A stretch of DNA of 64,000 nt from Paramacrobiotus metropolitanus (lineage: Eukaryota > Tardigrada > Eutardigrada > Parachela > Macrobiotidae): contig NW_026570251.1 of the NCBI RefSeq assembly GCF_019649055.1, positions 186,001 to 250,000 on the forward strand, in the 5' to 3' direction. Below are positions 34,893 to 46,193 of this stretch, piece by piece. Position numbers and translations under genes: made by a program. Every line of letters starts with the position of its first letter. Position 1 is the first letter of the stretch. Below the pieces are notes generated by a model, which was given only the letters and a program-made list of their open reading frames with translations, ran no database searches and had not been told where the DNA came from.

Positions 34893-37270
34893 TACAATGC
34901 AGTTTTGGCACGGACATATCTCAAATTAATAAACTGTTCCGGTCAGCCGAAAAACTTCACGACATTTAGTAGAGCGTCTCCAAATCGTTTGCGCAGGGTA
35001 TTGCTGTATAGCAGTTGTCGGATCGCACGAGTAATTTGGGGGTTTACAAGCTTGCCTGCACTGTGCAGGAGTTCTTTGGTGATTACGCTGATTGTCTGTG
35101 TGTTTGTTGCTGTTAGTGCAGATGTCTGTTTCCGATGGACAAATTCGAACACCCGAAAATTTGTTAATAAAATCCAGCCTCCGTGCACAGCAATGTGTTA
35201 TGCACGTACAGGTATATCTGGAGTTAAGAAAAAAATTCTCCCGCATATGTTTGCCAAAGCGAGGACTGGATATTGAGCTTATAACCGGTTGTCATGGTTG
35301 TGTTCTGCGTCGTACTGCAAGTGGAGCCAAAGGACCTCGGCGACACAGAAATTAAACAATTTCGTATAAAGTTCCTTTCATGACCCAATCAAATCAGCAG
35401 ATTTTTTTATCCCTAAAGCAAAATTTTGCTGACCCAGTATACACGAGAAAGTGATTCAGTTGCGCCATTTATGAAAATGTAGGAATGGTATCTTTAAATT
35501 CGTATCCATCTACTATACTAAAGTCCATCCCAATGACAATGATCCCATCAATGTGTGCGTCACTATTGACAGATGATAATAAATGGCTACATGCACCCGA
35601 CCGTGCCTTTGAGTCGCAACGGGTCCACCCATCCCGAATATGATAAAATAACAGTGTGGATGGCTTTTCTTTTTGCCGGCAACAAGACTGGCTAGTTTAT
35701 AACTTGCCGGCATCAAGTCAACTTCCATCACGCTCGCTCATAGAAGCTTAAGCTAACGGTTTGTGCAGTTTCTTTGTATCTTATGCTTTATCAGTTTGTA
35801 TTAATTTTAGCTATTAAGCGTCATTTTATGACTAAAATATCCTGAAAATTATTTTGCTGGTTAACCAAAAGATATCTGTACATGAATCTGTGCATGCACC
35901 CTTTTAATATGTACATGCAATGTTTTATATCTGTGCAACCATGTTCATTTTGATAACCCATCAGAATTTCCGCTTAATACAACATCTAAACGAAAATGCG
36001 CAAAACAGCGTCGGGTAGATTCTCGGTTGTTCCGGTGAGTTCGATGGCATGTGGATGCGGCTCATCGACAAGTCTGGCTGGTGAAGCGGCAAATACTCAA
36101 GTTCACACTGGGTGTGGTTTTTCCCAGCGTGGCATCTTCCACGTTTTTTGTGTAGATTCCTTTGCGCTGAATCAATTTTTACAGAGGGATGCATATTGTC
36201 ATTCACTTTTCGCCGCTGTCTACCGCACCTACGGTACTAGTCATAGTACCAGAAGGTGCGCAAACAGGAAGAAATAGATGCCATGGCATACGTCAGTGAA
36301 TTCCATGACCATTTTGCCAGGCACACATCTGACCATGAGCAGCAGTTAGGAGTTTTACTACAGCGGTTTGGTTTGATCAAATATCTGACGGTAAAGACGA
36401 GAGAATTATTGATTATAGATCGTGAAAATCATTTACTGCCGTGTAATTCCAGTTTGCGCACTTTCCGGCGCAGTGAAAAAATTGATAGATTAATCGTGCA
36501 GCTTACAATTTAATTAAGTAGTTCTGTAAGAAACACCACTCCTGATCGGCAGGTGGCAAACAGAGAAAGAGAAAATAAAATATCATAGATACTGAAAAAT
36601 GAAAGAATGTAATAATTAAATGAATGAATAAAAATCAAATGAACATACGAAAATAGGTAAATGCAGATACAGAGTATGCAATGAGAATTTCCTGTAACAT
36701 CAACCAACGGCTACGTATTCTTTTATAATTATATTAGTCACTGCGTATAATGCTATCTCTTGGGTTGGCCACCGTAGAACTCATAATTTTTGAACAAACA
36801 AAAACTGCCAGAAATAATCGGTCTATTTTGAAAACTGTCTGCCAGGAATCGCATTTTGGTTCATACTCTTATTTACAGTTACCCACCGATTTCAGCAAAT
36901 TTCAGTGCGATCGAGCGGCTGTTACGTTCAGATCTCCACTAACGTTATGTGATGCCCCTAGCACTAAGTCTAACGTAGAAATCCCGACGTGGATTTTGAG
37001 ACTTTATTACGAAACACTATTCAAGTGACTGCTAGATGACTTCCAGTGGACTAAACCAGAGTGGACCATCTAGCATTGGCAAGCTTGGCGCTTATATAGC
37101 CACATTCGGGTAAACATCGACAATCAGAAACTTCTGGAAACTTTCAAAGCAGCGGATCTAACTTTTTTTAGCTCACTCTAATAGTGTATCCGGGTTGCCT
37201 AAACGGCGTTAAAGCGACGGTGACCTTTAGGATGTTGCTTTGCCGATGAGCTTGTTCCAACGATTTTAAC
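34893..37270. other. spacer, possible lone exon at 35061-35211
   Basis: At about 35061-35211 the plus strand reads SSLVITLIVCVFVAVSADVC, RKFVNKIQPPCTAMCYARTG and then a CAG|GTATAT donor. It looks like a signal peptide followed by a small Cys-containing peptide, but no start codon or partner exon was found. The rest of the 2.4 kb shows no gene I recognise. The last part may be 5' leader of the retrotransposon whose ORF1 begins at 37271; its 5' boundary could not be fixed. Confidence 0.3.
34928..34933 (+). terminator. polyadenylation signal
   Basis: AATAAA 36 bases after the stop codon of the ionotropic receptor gene. Confidence 0.5.
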
Positions 37271-37833
37271 ATGGGCGGAGGGGATAGTGAAGAAGATCTG
37301 TCGAAATTTACATTTGTCGAGCTGACTGATGTGTTATCTGGTATCTTTGATGAGGTGTTCGCTGTATCCAGTACAAATTCGAAAGTCGGGAAAGTCCTTG
37401 AAAGCCATAAAGACGCTCTGCAGAAAATCCCATCCCTGCTGAAGGATCATCATATACGCATTCATGAAGTCGCCCTGAAAGCGGAAACCGATCTGAAGAT
37501 GGAAAAAGAGCGCCTGACGCAGCTAATGCAAGAACCTAACCTCGAACCCCAGGCTGCACGACGTTATATTCCAGTACCGGCGTACCCTGAAAATTCACAT
37601 GCGAATCGAACATACGCTGATGCAGTCAATCATGGAGTTTCTTCGAAGACTGCAAGCGGCAACATCCTTTTGCTGAAGCCCAGAGCTGCACCACCATCCA
37701 TCCATGCCCGAAAATCTGCCAACGAGATGAATTCCTTTTGCCAGAAGCTAACTGATGTCCTTCCTGAAGGAATGGACTCTGCCAACATCACTTGCATGCG
37801 ACCTGCAAATGGTAAGTCTGTACTCGTTGAATT

Positions 37834-38360
37834 TTAACGAAGGGTTTTACTAGAGCTAACCGTGCTGGTACACTGTATAGTCGATCGACTAGTCAGATGA
37901 CTGTATCCTCCCTCTCTATCACAGTAACATACTGTCACTTATATAGCTAGACATAGAATATCAACAGACTAGCATTCAGGTAGAAGAACTAGACAATCAG
38001 CTCAGCAGAATAGCTAAAGGCAAGAGTCACAGACATAATATGAATCACATTACACTTCCCTCCTTAAAGGAATTTCGTAGAAATTTAACGCTATGATAAA
38101 ACAAGTTCTTCTTTAATCTTCTATTTCGCGGAGCTTCACCGGATTTCTTTCGTGGGGTTTTTCAGTGCATTTCAGCGTTCGTCGTTTTGTGCAGAACTGT
38201 CAAATTCAACTGAAGTCCTCCTCCCGTCCTTGAAAAGTTGCATCGTACAGACAAACATTAAGCAGTAACACATAATGTTAAAAATTTCACAGTATACTTC
38301 ATGTACGTCGCACCCAAAATTTCTTCAGTCATTAGTATGGCTAGTAAAACCTTCGTTACA
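37834..38360 (+). repeat. left LTR
   Basis: About 527 bases. It starts TTAACGAAGG, a slightly worn form of the TGTAACGAAGG seen at the outer right end, and finishes CCTTCGTTACA, so the LTR has short inverted tips. It contains a TATATAG stretch near 37946. Confidence 0.75.
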
Positions 38361-38490
38361 TTGGTGGCTCCAGTGGTCGTCGAGGTTCGGCCTCGACACT
38401 GCTGGCAGGTCAGCATTCGTCGACTGAATTCCCGACAACCGGCAGTGAGTGTTACTAATGTTTCGCTTTGATTGAGCTTACTTCCGTACT

Positions 38491-38874
38491 ATGGACATTT
38501 CCAACCCGGCACTGACAGCACGTCAGTTTGTACGTTCTATTCTCACGACTCTACATCGAAAACAACCATGCCCCCCATTGGAAGACGAAATATACGCTCT
38601 ATTCGACGCCCTTCCGCCGGAATTGAAACGTCTATTCCTTTTTGACCTTCCACCGGATACCAACTCCTTCGAAAGGAAGCTCCAGTATGAATTACACCGA
38701 CTCAGATTTCGTGCAGAGACACTACCACCGGCATTCTTAACAACACCCGCCCCTGGATCTCACCAGAAACGACAACGACAACGACCCATCTCTCCAAGAA
38801 TTTGCTACCATTGCAGAAAACCCGGACACGAAGTTATTCGCTGCAGGCAGTACAGAAGTCAGTATAATTATTGA
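38491..38874 (+). CDS. gag-like fragment with CCHC zinc knuckle
   Basis: 127 residues starting MDISNPALTARQFVRSIL, with a Pro-rich middle and a C-terminal CYHCRKPGHEVIRC, a textbook CX2CX4HX4C knuckle. It would be the nucleocapsid end of a gag protein that binds element RNA. It is much shorter than a complete gag, with only short remnants following before the inverted LTR, so it is a relic of a deleted element. Confidence 0.7.
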   Translation: MDISNPALTARQFVRSILTTLHRKQPCPPLEDEIYALFDALPPELKRLFLFDLPPDTNSFERKLQYELHRLRFRAETLPPAFLTTPAPGSHQKRQRQRPISPRICYHCRKPGHEVIRCRQYRSQYNY

Positions 38875-39016
38875 TGAAAATTTTACTGGATTCGACATTG
38901 ACTTAGGACCAGGATTATAAGGTTTAAAGGTATGAAGGAAAGGCATGAGGCTGTAAGAGTGAACCATGACCTTTGGGAAAGAGAGCAAGCTGTAAAAGTG
39001 GAACGTGTCTCCGACC

Positions 39017-39522
39017 CCATACTAATGACTGAAGAAATTTTGGGTGCGACGTACATGAAGTATACTGTGAAATTTTTAACATTATGTGTTACTGCTTAAT
39101 GTTTGTCTGTAAGATGCAACTTTTCAAGGACGGGAGGAGGACTTCAGTTGAATTTGACAGTTCTGCACAAAACGACGAACGCTGAAATGCACTGAAAAGC
39201 CCACGAAAGAAATCCCGTGAAGCTCCGCGAAATAGAAGATTAAAGAAGAACTTGTTTTGTCATAGCGTTAAATTTCTACGAAATTCCTTTAAGGAGGGAA
39301 GTGTAATGTGATTCATATTATGTCTGTGACTCTTGCCTTTAGCTATTCTGCTGAGCTGATTGTCTAGTTGTTCTACCTGAATGCTAGTCTGTTGATATTC
39401 TATGTCTAGCTATATAAGTCACAGTATGTTACTGTGATAGGGGGTCAGGATACAGTCATCTGACTAGTCGATCGACTATACAATGTACCAGCACGGTTAG
39501 CTCTAGTAAAACCTTCGTTACA
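39017..39522 (-). repeat. right LTR, inverted orientation
   Basis: The reverse complement of 37834-38340 with only scattered differences. The outer end is complete (CCTTCGTTACA, then the GAATT duplication); the inner 20 bases are missing. Confidence 0.75.
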
Positions 39523-40121
39523 GAATTCAAAAGTAAGGAAGACGTTGAAAAAGGCGAAACTATGTTTAATCAGCACGCCGAAAAGCTTGATATTTCTGTG
39601 AAAAAGCCGATGCCACGTAGGTTCAGAATGATCGTTCGTAAGGCGCCGATCAGCATGACACAGGAGTCTTTTGAATACGAGCTGGCTTCGAAAAATTTGC
39701 CGGACAATAGTAAGGTGAAAGTTGTAACCGTTCTTAAAAGCAGTCGAAAGGACCGCGAGACGTATGCAGTGGTTATTGATGTCGATGAGTCTGCAAGGTC
39801 TATTTTGAGTACAAAAAGGTCAGTGAAATTAGGGTGGTTTATGTGCCCTGTTGTGGATCATTTTTATGCCCCTCAGTGTCTAAAGTGTTGCGAGTATTTC
39901 CACACTGAACGGACATGTAAAAATAAACCGGTGTGCGCTTACTGCGCGAAGGACCATGTTTCTTCAGAATGTCCGGAAAACGACGACTTTGAGTGCATTT
40001 GCGTTAACTGTCAGAAAAATAACAGCTTCTCGCATGAAAATTCACATTCGGCTTTTGCGCAAAATTGGTGCGACATGTATGCCAACTTGAAGAACTCTAA
40101 AACTTTTTACAACTCCTATCG

Positions 40122-40165
40122 AAAAAACGGAGCATGAAGCCGGCCGGCTTCATGCTCCGTTTTTT
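40122..40165. repeat. perfect 44-base palindrome at ORF1 stop
   Basis: Two 22-base arms with no spacer, centred on AAGCCGG/CCGGCTT and flanked by A6 on the left and T6 or more on the right. The left arm contains the last codons and TGA stop of ORF1. It can form a long hairpin in RNA. Confidence 0.9.
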
Positions 40166-40166
40166 T

Positions 40167-40188
40167 TTCCAGTTCCGCGGAACTGGAA
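40167..40188. repeat. perfect 22-base palindrome
   Basis: Two 11-base arms TTCCAGTTCCG / CGGAACTGGAA with no spacer, one base after the 44-base palindrome, in the gap between ORF1 and ORF2. Confidence 0.9.
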
Positions 40189-40263
40189 AGTAATGACTTA
40201 ACTTCTTTGAATTTACTTGTTCCGCCTATTAACAATGCTTCTTTCAAAAAAAATAGTCGTGAT

Positions 40264-43143
40264 ATGACCATCCGTTTTCGCTGCTGTAACATCAACAGTG
40301 GAAAGAATAAACTAGCCCAAGTGAAATTGTTTTGCCATGGCAGTGATGTAACTGTGTTAACAGAAACGTGGGATAAACCGCACTATGCGGATGCATGCTT
40401 TGCTGACCTTCGGTCTTTTAATGTGTTCCGTAAAGCGAGAAAAGATGGTCATGGTGGCGTTGCTATTGTTGTTCAAAAGTCATTCAACGCTTTTCGCAGA
40501 ATCGACCTAGAAGAAAGTTCACTTGAAATTTTATGTATCCAGTCCTTAGCTTTCAATCTCATCTTTGTTGGGTTTTATGCTTCCCCTTCCACGTGTAAGT
40601 CTTCAGTGCGTTCTCTATTGATCATATTCGCACGCGTTTTTCACCAGCAATGCTCGCAAGGACTATCATTATGGGAGACTTTAATCTACCTGACATTAAC
40701 TGGCATAGCAAAACAGCTGCTCTGCCAGCAAGCCGAGAATTGCTACGGCACTAAGAGAATTTAATTTCACTCAATTAATTAATTTTCCAACAAGGGAATT
40801 AAATTGTCTTGACCTTTGCTTATTGAGTGCTAGTTTTCTGTACGAGCCAGCAGTACCTATTAGCCCCCCTTCTGTCACGAATGATCATATTGGGTTCCAA
40901 TTTTCTTTAAAAGCCAAGCGGCTTTCACGAAAATTTTGCACAGTGGCTAAGTGGAAAATAAACAACGCCAGCGTAGCTGATTTCAATAGCGCTTTAGCTT
41001 CGATGGACTGGTTGACTATGTTCCGGCATTCAGATGCAGACCAACGCGCGGTTATATTTGAAACCACTTTTCTTGATGTTGCTAAAAAATTTTCAAGTAC
41101 GAAAAAGTAAAAGTTCGAGTGGGTTCAATTGAATATCCTAAGCAATTAAAGAAACTAATAACGGCGCGCGATCGCGCTTTTCGGCGGTACCGCAATTCGA
41201 GTCGTAACCGAAGCGATTTAAAAATCAAGTGGAAGTCGTTGTCAAAAAAATGTGATAACATGGCGAAACGTTTTGAAAATCACAAACTACTTGATATGGC
41301 CACCTCTCATCGTAATAATCCATCTAAATTCTGGCAGTTTCTAAAATCAGTAAATGATCGCACAGACATGCCTCCGTTGCACCTACCAAATGGTGCAGTG
41401 ATTACCAGTGATTTTGAAAAAGCCGAAACGCTTAATTGTCAATATTATGATTCCCAATCTGAGTGTTTTAATCTTCGCAAAGAGCTTAACACTGAATTAC
41501 TTTTCACGAACAATGATAGATGGGAAATCTCTGAACTGCTAATTTTTGAACAACTGGCAGCGTTGTCTTCTAGAACATCTAGCGGAAAATTCGAGATCAC
41601 CAACAACCTTCCTTAACTTGCAGCTAATTGTAAGTCTATAAAAAAACCGCTGAAATTTGTTTTTGATGCTGTTTTAAATGAAGGCAAATTTCCATCTGTG
41701 TGGAAACTTTCCTTCATTACCCCCATCCCAAAAATGTCAGCCGATCGTAAACTCCCTGCCAGTTACAGGCCTGTCTCTATGTTAAACCCTGTTTCTAAAG
41801 TTTTTGAAAGATGTTTAGACCAGCTTATGCGCGGCTTTTTAGGTAAAAATAATATTCTAGGAGACCATCAGTTCGCCTACCGAGAAAAACGGTCAACGAA
41901 GCTGCAACTGTTTATTTTCACGAAAATCCTAAATGATTTCATAACTAACGGCACTGAAGTCGACGCAGTGTTTCTAGACTGCTCAAAAGCCTTTGATAAA
42001 GTTTCGCATGCCAGCATCCTCTCAGCTCTGAACTCTATGAACTTTCCCAGCCAGGTCGTGCATTTGATATCGGACTACTTAAAAGGTCGTACGCAATGTG
42101 TAACGGTCGAAAATGCGGTTTCTGGGAGGAAAGCAGTTCGAAGTGGTGTGCCGCAAGGATCTGTTCTCGGGCCATTGCTGTTCATTTGTGTTCTTAATTT
42201 TATTCTCAGCGCCCTTAAGCACGGTAGCGGCCTTTTTGTTTTTGCTGATGATATGGTGATTCTCCGTCCGCTCGTAAAAATTAATGATTGTGAGCTCTTG
42301 CAGGAAGATCTTGCGTGTTTAGAAAACTGGCTTAGCGAGAAACAACTATCCCTCAACGCGGCAAAATCAGTTCACATCCGCTTTTCGAAAAAATCTTCTG
42401 TAAAATCGGCTGCTCAGTACGAACTTCACTCTGTACCGATCCCCGCCAGCGATTACGTGAAATATCTAGGCGTCTATGTCGACAGAAAATTAACGTGGAA
42501 AATAAACTGTGAAAATCTTGCAAAAAAGTGCAACAAGAGAATAAGTTTTGTCAACCATATCTTTAATCGTAGTAATGGTGGAGCCCGCCTAAAGCTTTTC
42601 AAATCCCTGGTCCTTCCTATCGCTGATTACTGTAGTTCTGTGGTTTAATGTTACTTAAAAACGTCAAATGACTTACTTGAGCGTTGTCAAAAGCGCTTCA
42701 CAAGATCAATACGTTTGGGAAATGACCTTTCGAAATATCCTGAGCGGCTGGCTGAACTTAAATGGGACACTCTGAGTCATCGCCGCTTAAAACAGGCTTT
42801 AGAATTCGTTTACAAGTTAAAGTTTGGTAAAATTGCCCTAAGCGAAGTAATAATAGCTCCATTGGAAATTTCGCATGCTGCGCTTGAATCTGTTTCAGAT
42901 CACACCCGTGCAAACACCCGCCTCCTCCGCCATCCATGCCCTAGTAAACTGACTACAACAACGCTCTGTGGAGCAGTTATAGCGTCACGTCATGGATCAC
43001 ATTTGGAAAATCTGGTCGACCTTTGGAATGAACTGCTTCTTCCCACGGAATCCTACCTGTCACTGACATCCTTTCGGAACGCGCTGGAGAATGTCGAATT
43101 GAACACACTAACAGCCGCTAAACGACTCCTGGATGTTCGTTAG
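40264..43143 (+). pseudogene. LINE ORF2 (endonuclease and reverse transcriptase)
   Basis: The ATG at 40264 opens an APE-type endonuclease (CCNINSGKNKLAQVK, TETWDK, GGVAIVVQK, then GDFNLPDINW in a shifted frame). The linker (RDRAFRRYRN, NPSKFWQFLKSV) and the reverse transcriptase follow: SYRPVSMLNPVSKVFERCL, HQFAYREKRST, FLDCSKAFDKVSH, SGVPQGSVLGPLLF, and FADDM in place of the usual YADD. The C-terminal region (KYLGVYVDRKLTW, then RCQKRFTRSIR) runs to 43143. Lesions: frameshifts near 40650, 40745 and 41107, and TAA at 41614 and 42646. Catalytic Asp residues are still visible, but no full-length product is possible. Confidence 0.85.
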
Positions 43144-43340
43144 TCTCTTTTTTAAGTTCGATGTGTTTTCATGCCACACACTGCATAAAAATTTATCCCT
43201 GTTTTCTTTTTGTCTTCTTTCATGTTTGCTAATCACAATAATGTTTTTTGCTCTTATCTGTCTACTGCTGACTTTTGTCTGTTGCCTGGAGGGGGTTTCC
43301 GCCCCGTTGCAAAGGACATTAAATCAATCAATCATTATGC

Positions 43341-44077
43341 CCAAATATAGAACTAAATGCTATTCTCTCAGTTCTCTTTGTGGCTAATGATTTTGTTTAC
43401 GCCAGGCTGTATTTTCATATAGCTCACATGGGGCTGTGTGGCTGGTAACACGGCGAGTCGACGACTGAGCAAAGCCATCAAACACACTTGGAATCGTTTG
43501 TCCAGCAACGTTCTTTGTTTTTCAATCAAAAGAAGATGTATCGCTTGTCAAAGAAAAAACTTCTCGAATCATACAATACAAAGCCTCTTATCGTGTAATA
43601 GTCATTTCTCTGATACTCTGTACAAAATTAGGGTTTATTCGGTTTCGTCATCAGAAAGGGTAAGGAATCTGCGTGAAACGTACATACCTATGCGTAATAC
43701 AGCATTGCTCATTGTGGATGCGTAATTTATGAACTCATGGATACTATGCATGTTCTGTAATCAGTGAATGCACCACTCATCCAGTTTACCAATCATGATC
43801 TATTACAGTTTTAAGTGAAGTGCTACTTCGTAGATAACTATTCGACTTTATGTGCAGAGTACATTTATGTACATGAAGCTTTACACAAAACTTTTGTGAA
43901 TGACCATGTTGAGCTGAGGCATACTGTGCTTAACAGAGTGCTGCATTCGCTTGATCTAAATGAAATTGATTGTTGTTAATGCACAGCTAACAAGTTTTTC
44001 TCATTACGTTAGGATTTAAAGCAAACTGACTGTCACTGCTTGTAAAACCAGGCTGACGGTAATCTGATTGCGGCAAA
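43341..44077. other. spacer, no gene seen
   Basis: The region between the LINE tail and the next F-box family gene. It has short frames only. The final 100 bases are the 5' flank of the gene at 44078. Confidence 0.45.
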
Positions 44078-45628
44078 ATGCATTTGTACGAAAACGGTAT
44101 TCGAAGTGTTTACGGGTGGAATGCGGTGGACGTGGAAATTGATGGGCTGATGCAACACGGCCACGTTATCGGTCTGGAGAACGTCGAAGACAAGTCGCAG
44201 CGTCTGATCGTAGATTTCGGATGTCCGACACTGCGGTCGGTACCGGTTGATTACATGACGGTGATCGACTGCTCCAACAAATATGCGGTCCGATACAGCT
44301 GGCTGAGCCATGAGTTTACCGACTGGACGAACGATTTATCTGGCGCGCCCAGCACCCGTTATTCCGGCTTGGAGGCGCTAATCCGCGACCATCCCATCCA
44401 CCCATGGAAATGGTATCCGGCAAAATTACTCATGTTCGGCTTCAGATATCTGCAACCACATGCGCTGGTTGAAGTGCAGCTGCCAGGTTATACAGTTCGC
44501 GAACTCCTTCCTGAACGACAGCTGCGTGTGCCACTCTCGGAGGAAGAGCGTCAGTGTCGAGCACTGTCACATAACCATTTCATACTGCGGTCTTGCACAA
44601 TCCCTGCAGAGTGTCAGTTAATGTGGAAATCAGTAGTGGCAGCACAGTTGTGGAACAAAATGCAACATGACTGCGCTGTGCGTGTTATATCTGTTGTTAA
44701 CGGCACGATGAGCTATCTTGGACGACGCAGCGACGCACCAATGAAAGACGAGGATGTTGTAAGTCAAAGCAGAAAGCACACCCTATTAGATTACGTTTGA
44801 GACTCTGATTTTCGGATTAAAATATGCGACCTTACCGAAAAGCCCTAATTATTTTATTAAGTCACATGAGATGTTTTTGCTGAACAGATAAAAGTGTTTG
44901 CCAACAGCCGCGATCCAACAAGCAAGGATTTTAAAGGCAAAGATGTACCCGAACTTGCAGAAGCAGACAGGAAGGCCAGTTTCAGTTTATCTCTGCCACC
45001 GGAAATTCTTATGGAGGTCTTTCAGTCGCTGGATACCATCGACCGGTTGCGCTGCCGACGAACCTGTCAGTTATGGGAGACGCTTTTAGCCTCGCCGCAG
45101 ATAGCCCGCAGTTTTTATGTGCAGTTGCTTCAGCAGCATACCGACATTCATCGCAATACCAATTACGGTGCCTACGCGAGCATCTTCAAGCACATCACAC
45201 GGGATACGCGCAACATCTGCATAAGAGACACCTCCGTTCGCCAACAATGTAGCGGTGGGGTGGAATGCCGCACAAACGCCGGTGCGGTGATGGGTTGCAT
45301 TCAGCAAATGCTGGAGCATACCGGCATTTGTCTTGATCGGCTGGTGCTGTGCCAGCGTACAGTGACCATCTTAGCGACCAGCCGGCCATTGCATGATTAT
45401 TTTAAAGGCGTGATGAACTCGTATTCAGACCTGGCTAGGTGTTATGATCGCGTCATCTGGGCGGATTGCTCGCTGAGCTACAATATCAGCGGTTCCAAAA
45501 TCCAAGTTCGCATACCGCGTGCGGTCTTCGGTCTGCGTAGCGGCAATATGGACTTCATAGTTTGTGGTACGTTCGATACTCGTTTTGAATTCGCGGAGAC
45601 ATCAGATGTAAAAAAGCTTAAATGTTAA
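44078..45628 (+). CDS. two-domain F-box family protein, C-terminus lost
   Basis: Exon 1 (44078-44758) gives the complete N-domain: MHLYENGIRSVYGWNAVDVE, MQHGHVIGLENVE, LIVDFGCPTLRSVPVDY, HPWKWYPAKLLMFGFRYL, LVEVQLPGYTVRELLP and LSHNHFILR. A consensus donor (GTT|GTAAGT) and a 129-base intron lead to exon 2 (44888-45628), phase 0. Exon 2 carries the F-box (LPPEILMEVFQSLDTIDRLR, RRTCQLWETLLASP) and the family core (SIFKHITRDTRNICIR, CYDRVIWADCSLSY, RAVFGLRS). After about 45545 the sequence departs from all relatives and stops. The usual terminal exon (DPRP, KLNKI) was not found downstream, so a frameshift or truncation is likely. If translated it is 473 residues with both main domains. Confidence 0.7.
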
Positions 45629-45765
45629 GCTAACACGGATAAATTAGCATGTTGCCGGAAAACTAAGACGCAACCGAACGCAGTTCGGAATCAATCATCT
45701 TGCGCCGAAAGTGTCTGTGTTACTACTGCTTAGGATGCAGTTTTTACTGCCTATGCAATAGTACA

Positions 45766-45815
45766 ATGTAAGTCAATTCTGAATTTCTGAATGTAAGTCA
45801 ATTCTGAATTTCTGA
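45766..45815 (+). repeat. 25-base exact tandem duplication
   Basis: The unit beginning ATGTAAGTCAATTCTG occurs twice without a gap (45766-45790 and 45791-45815). Confidence 0.85.
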
Positions 45816-45996
45816 CTACCCCAAAACATCAAAACGCCACAAAAAAATCGTGCCTGTGACAATTAGACGACTGCTACAAAAAAAAACGCAATTCGCTTAG
45901 TTTTCGAACTTTGGTATGATGCACTTCATTGGGCGAGCTAGTACTATTACGTTGTCAGCTATGAAATTAGCCCCAAGCTTTCCAAAGCTCCGCATG

Positions 45997-46193
45997 TCAG
46001 CGCAGTGGAAATTGTCCCGTAACCAACGGGCTCCGCGCGCTGGCCGAGACATTGCCGAAATCCCCTATGAGGCGTGGTGCCTCTCCTTCCACCTCTTCAA
46101 TACAACGTACCCATGCTGCTGCAATCCGTCGCCTTCCACATCCACGGCATTCCATGTGTACACCGATCGTCGGCTGCTTTGGTACAAATGCAT
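45997..46193 (-). pseudogene. first half of F-box family N-domain, frameshifted
   Basis: From ATG at 46193 the minus strand reads MHLYQSSRRSVYTWNAVDVE, GDGLQQHGYVV and then loses frame. It continues in another frame as EEVEGEAPRLIGDFG and a degraded PVGYGT region to about 45997. It is only the first 60 or so residues of the domain and is oriented tail-to-tail with the gene at 44078. Confidence 0.7.

Larger units (their letters stand above)
37834..39522 (+). mobile_element. LTR-type element with inverted LTRs, nested in LINE
   Basis: The element is flanked by GAATT on both sides (37829-37833 and 39523-39527), a 5-base target duplication typical of LTR integrases. The left LTR is 37834-38360 and ends CCTTCGTTACA. 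The right copy (39017-39522) is nearly identical but inverted, and lacks about 20 bases on its inner side. After the left LTR comes TGGTGGCTCCAGTGG (38362-38376), a plausible primer-binding site since it starts TGG, then a short gag-like frame. No protease, reverse transcriptase or integrase survives. Normal LTR elements have direct LTRs, so a rearrangement before or after insertion is implied. Confidence 0.75.
37271..40137 (+). pseudogene. LINE ORF1 (nucleic-acid binding), split by insertion
   Basis: The first part (37271-37833) has a hydrophobic and acidic N-terminus and a helical stretch (DLKMEKERLTQLMQEP). The second part (39528-40137) has a conserved central region (RRFRMIVRKAPISMTQESFE) and three zinc-knuckle-like units: CLKCCEYFHTERTC, CAYCAKDHVSSEC and CVNCQKNN with trailing His residues. 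The host frame is exactly continuous across the insertion once the nested element and one copy of its 5-base duplication are discounted. The total is 391 codons, so the insertion is the only lesion. The stop codon lies inside a perfect palindrome. Confidence 0.8.
37271..43340 (+). mobile_element. non-LTR retrotransposon (APE-type), inactive
   Basis: The order is ORF1 with zinc knuckles, ORF2 with an apurinic-type endonuclease and reverse transcriptase, and a 3' tail ending in tandem AATC repeats (AAATCAATCAATCATT near 43320-43336). This is typical of the Jockey/CR1 group of LINEs. ORF1 is interrupted by a nested LTR-type element (37834-39522). ORF2 has at least three frameshifts and two stops, so the copy cannot move by itself. 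The clade is inferred from architecture only. Confidence 0.8.

Noticed and set aside
38491-39522. Reading the inverted ends as terminal repeats of a DNA transposon
   Set aside because: The CCHC gag fragment, the TGG-initial primer-binding site after the left copy, and LTR-style tips favour an LTR retroelement. The inverted-repeat alternative is stated in the findings as what would refute this.
40122-40188. Rho-independent bacterial terminator (hairpin followed by T-run)
   Set aside because: It lies inside a eukaryotic LINE between ORF1 and ORF2. The surroundings are clearly animal DNA, so a bacterial function is implausible; it is kept as an unusual palindrome instead.
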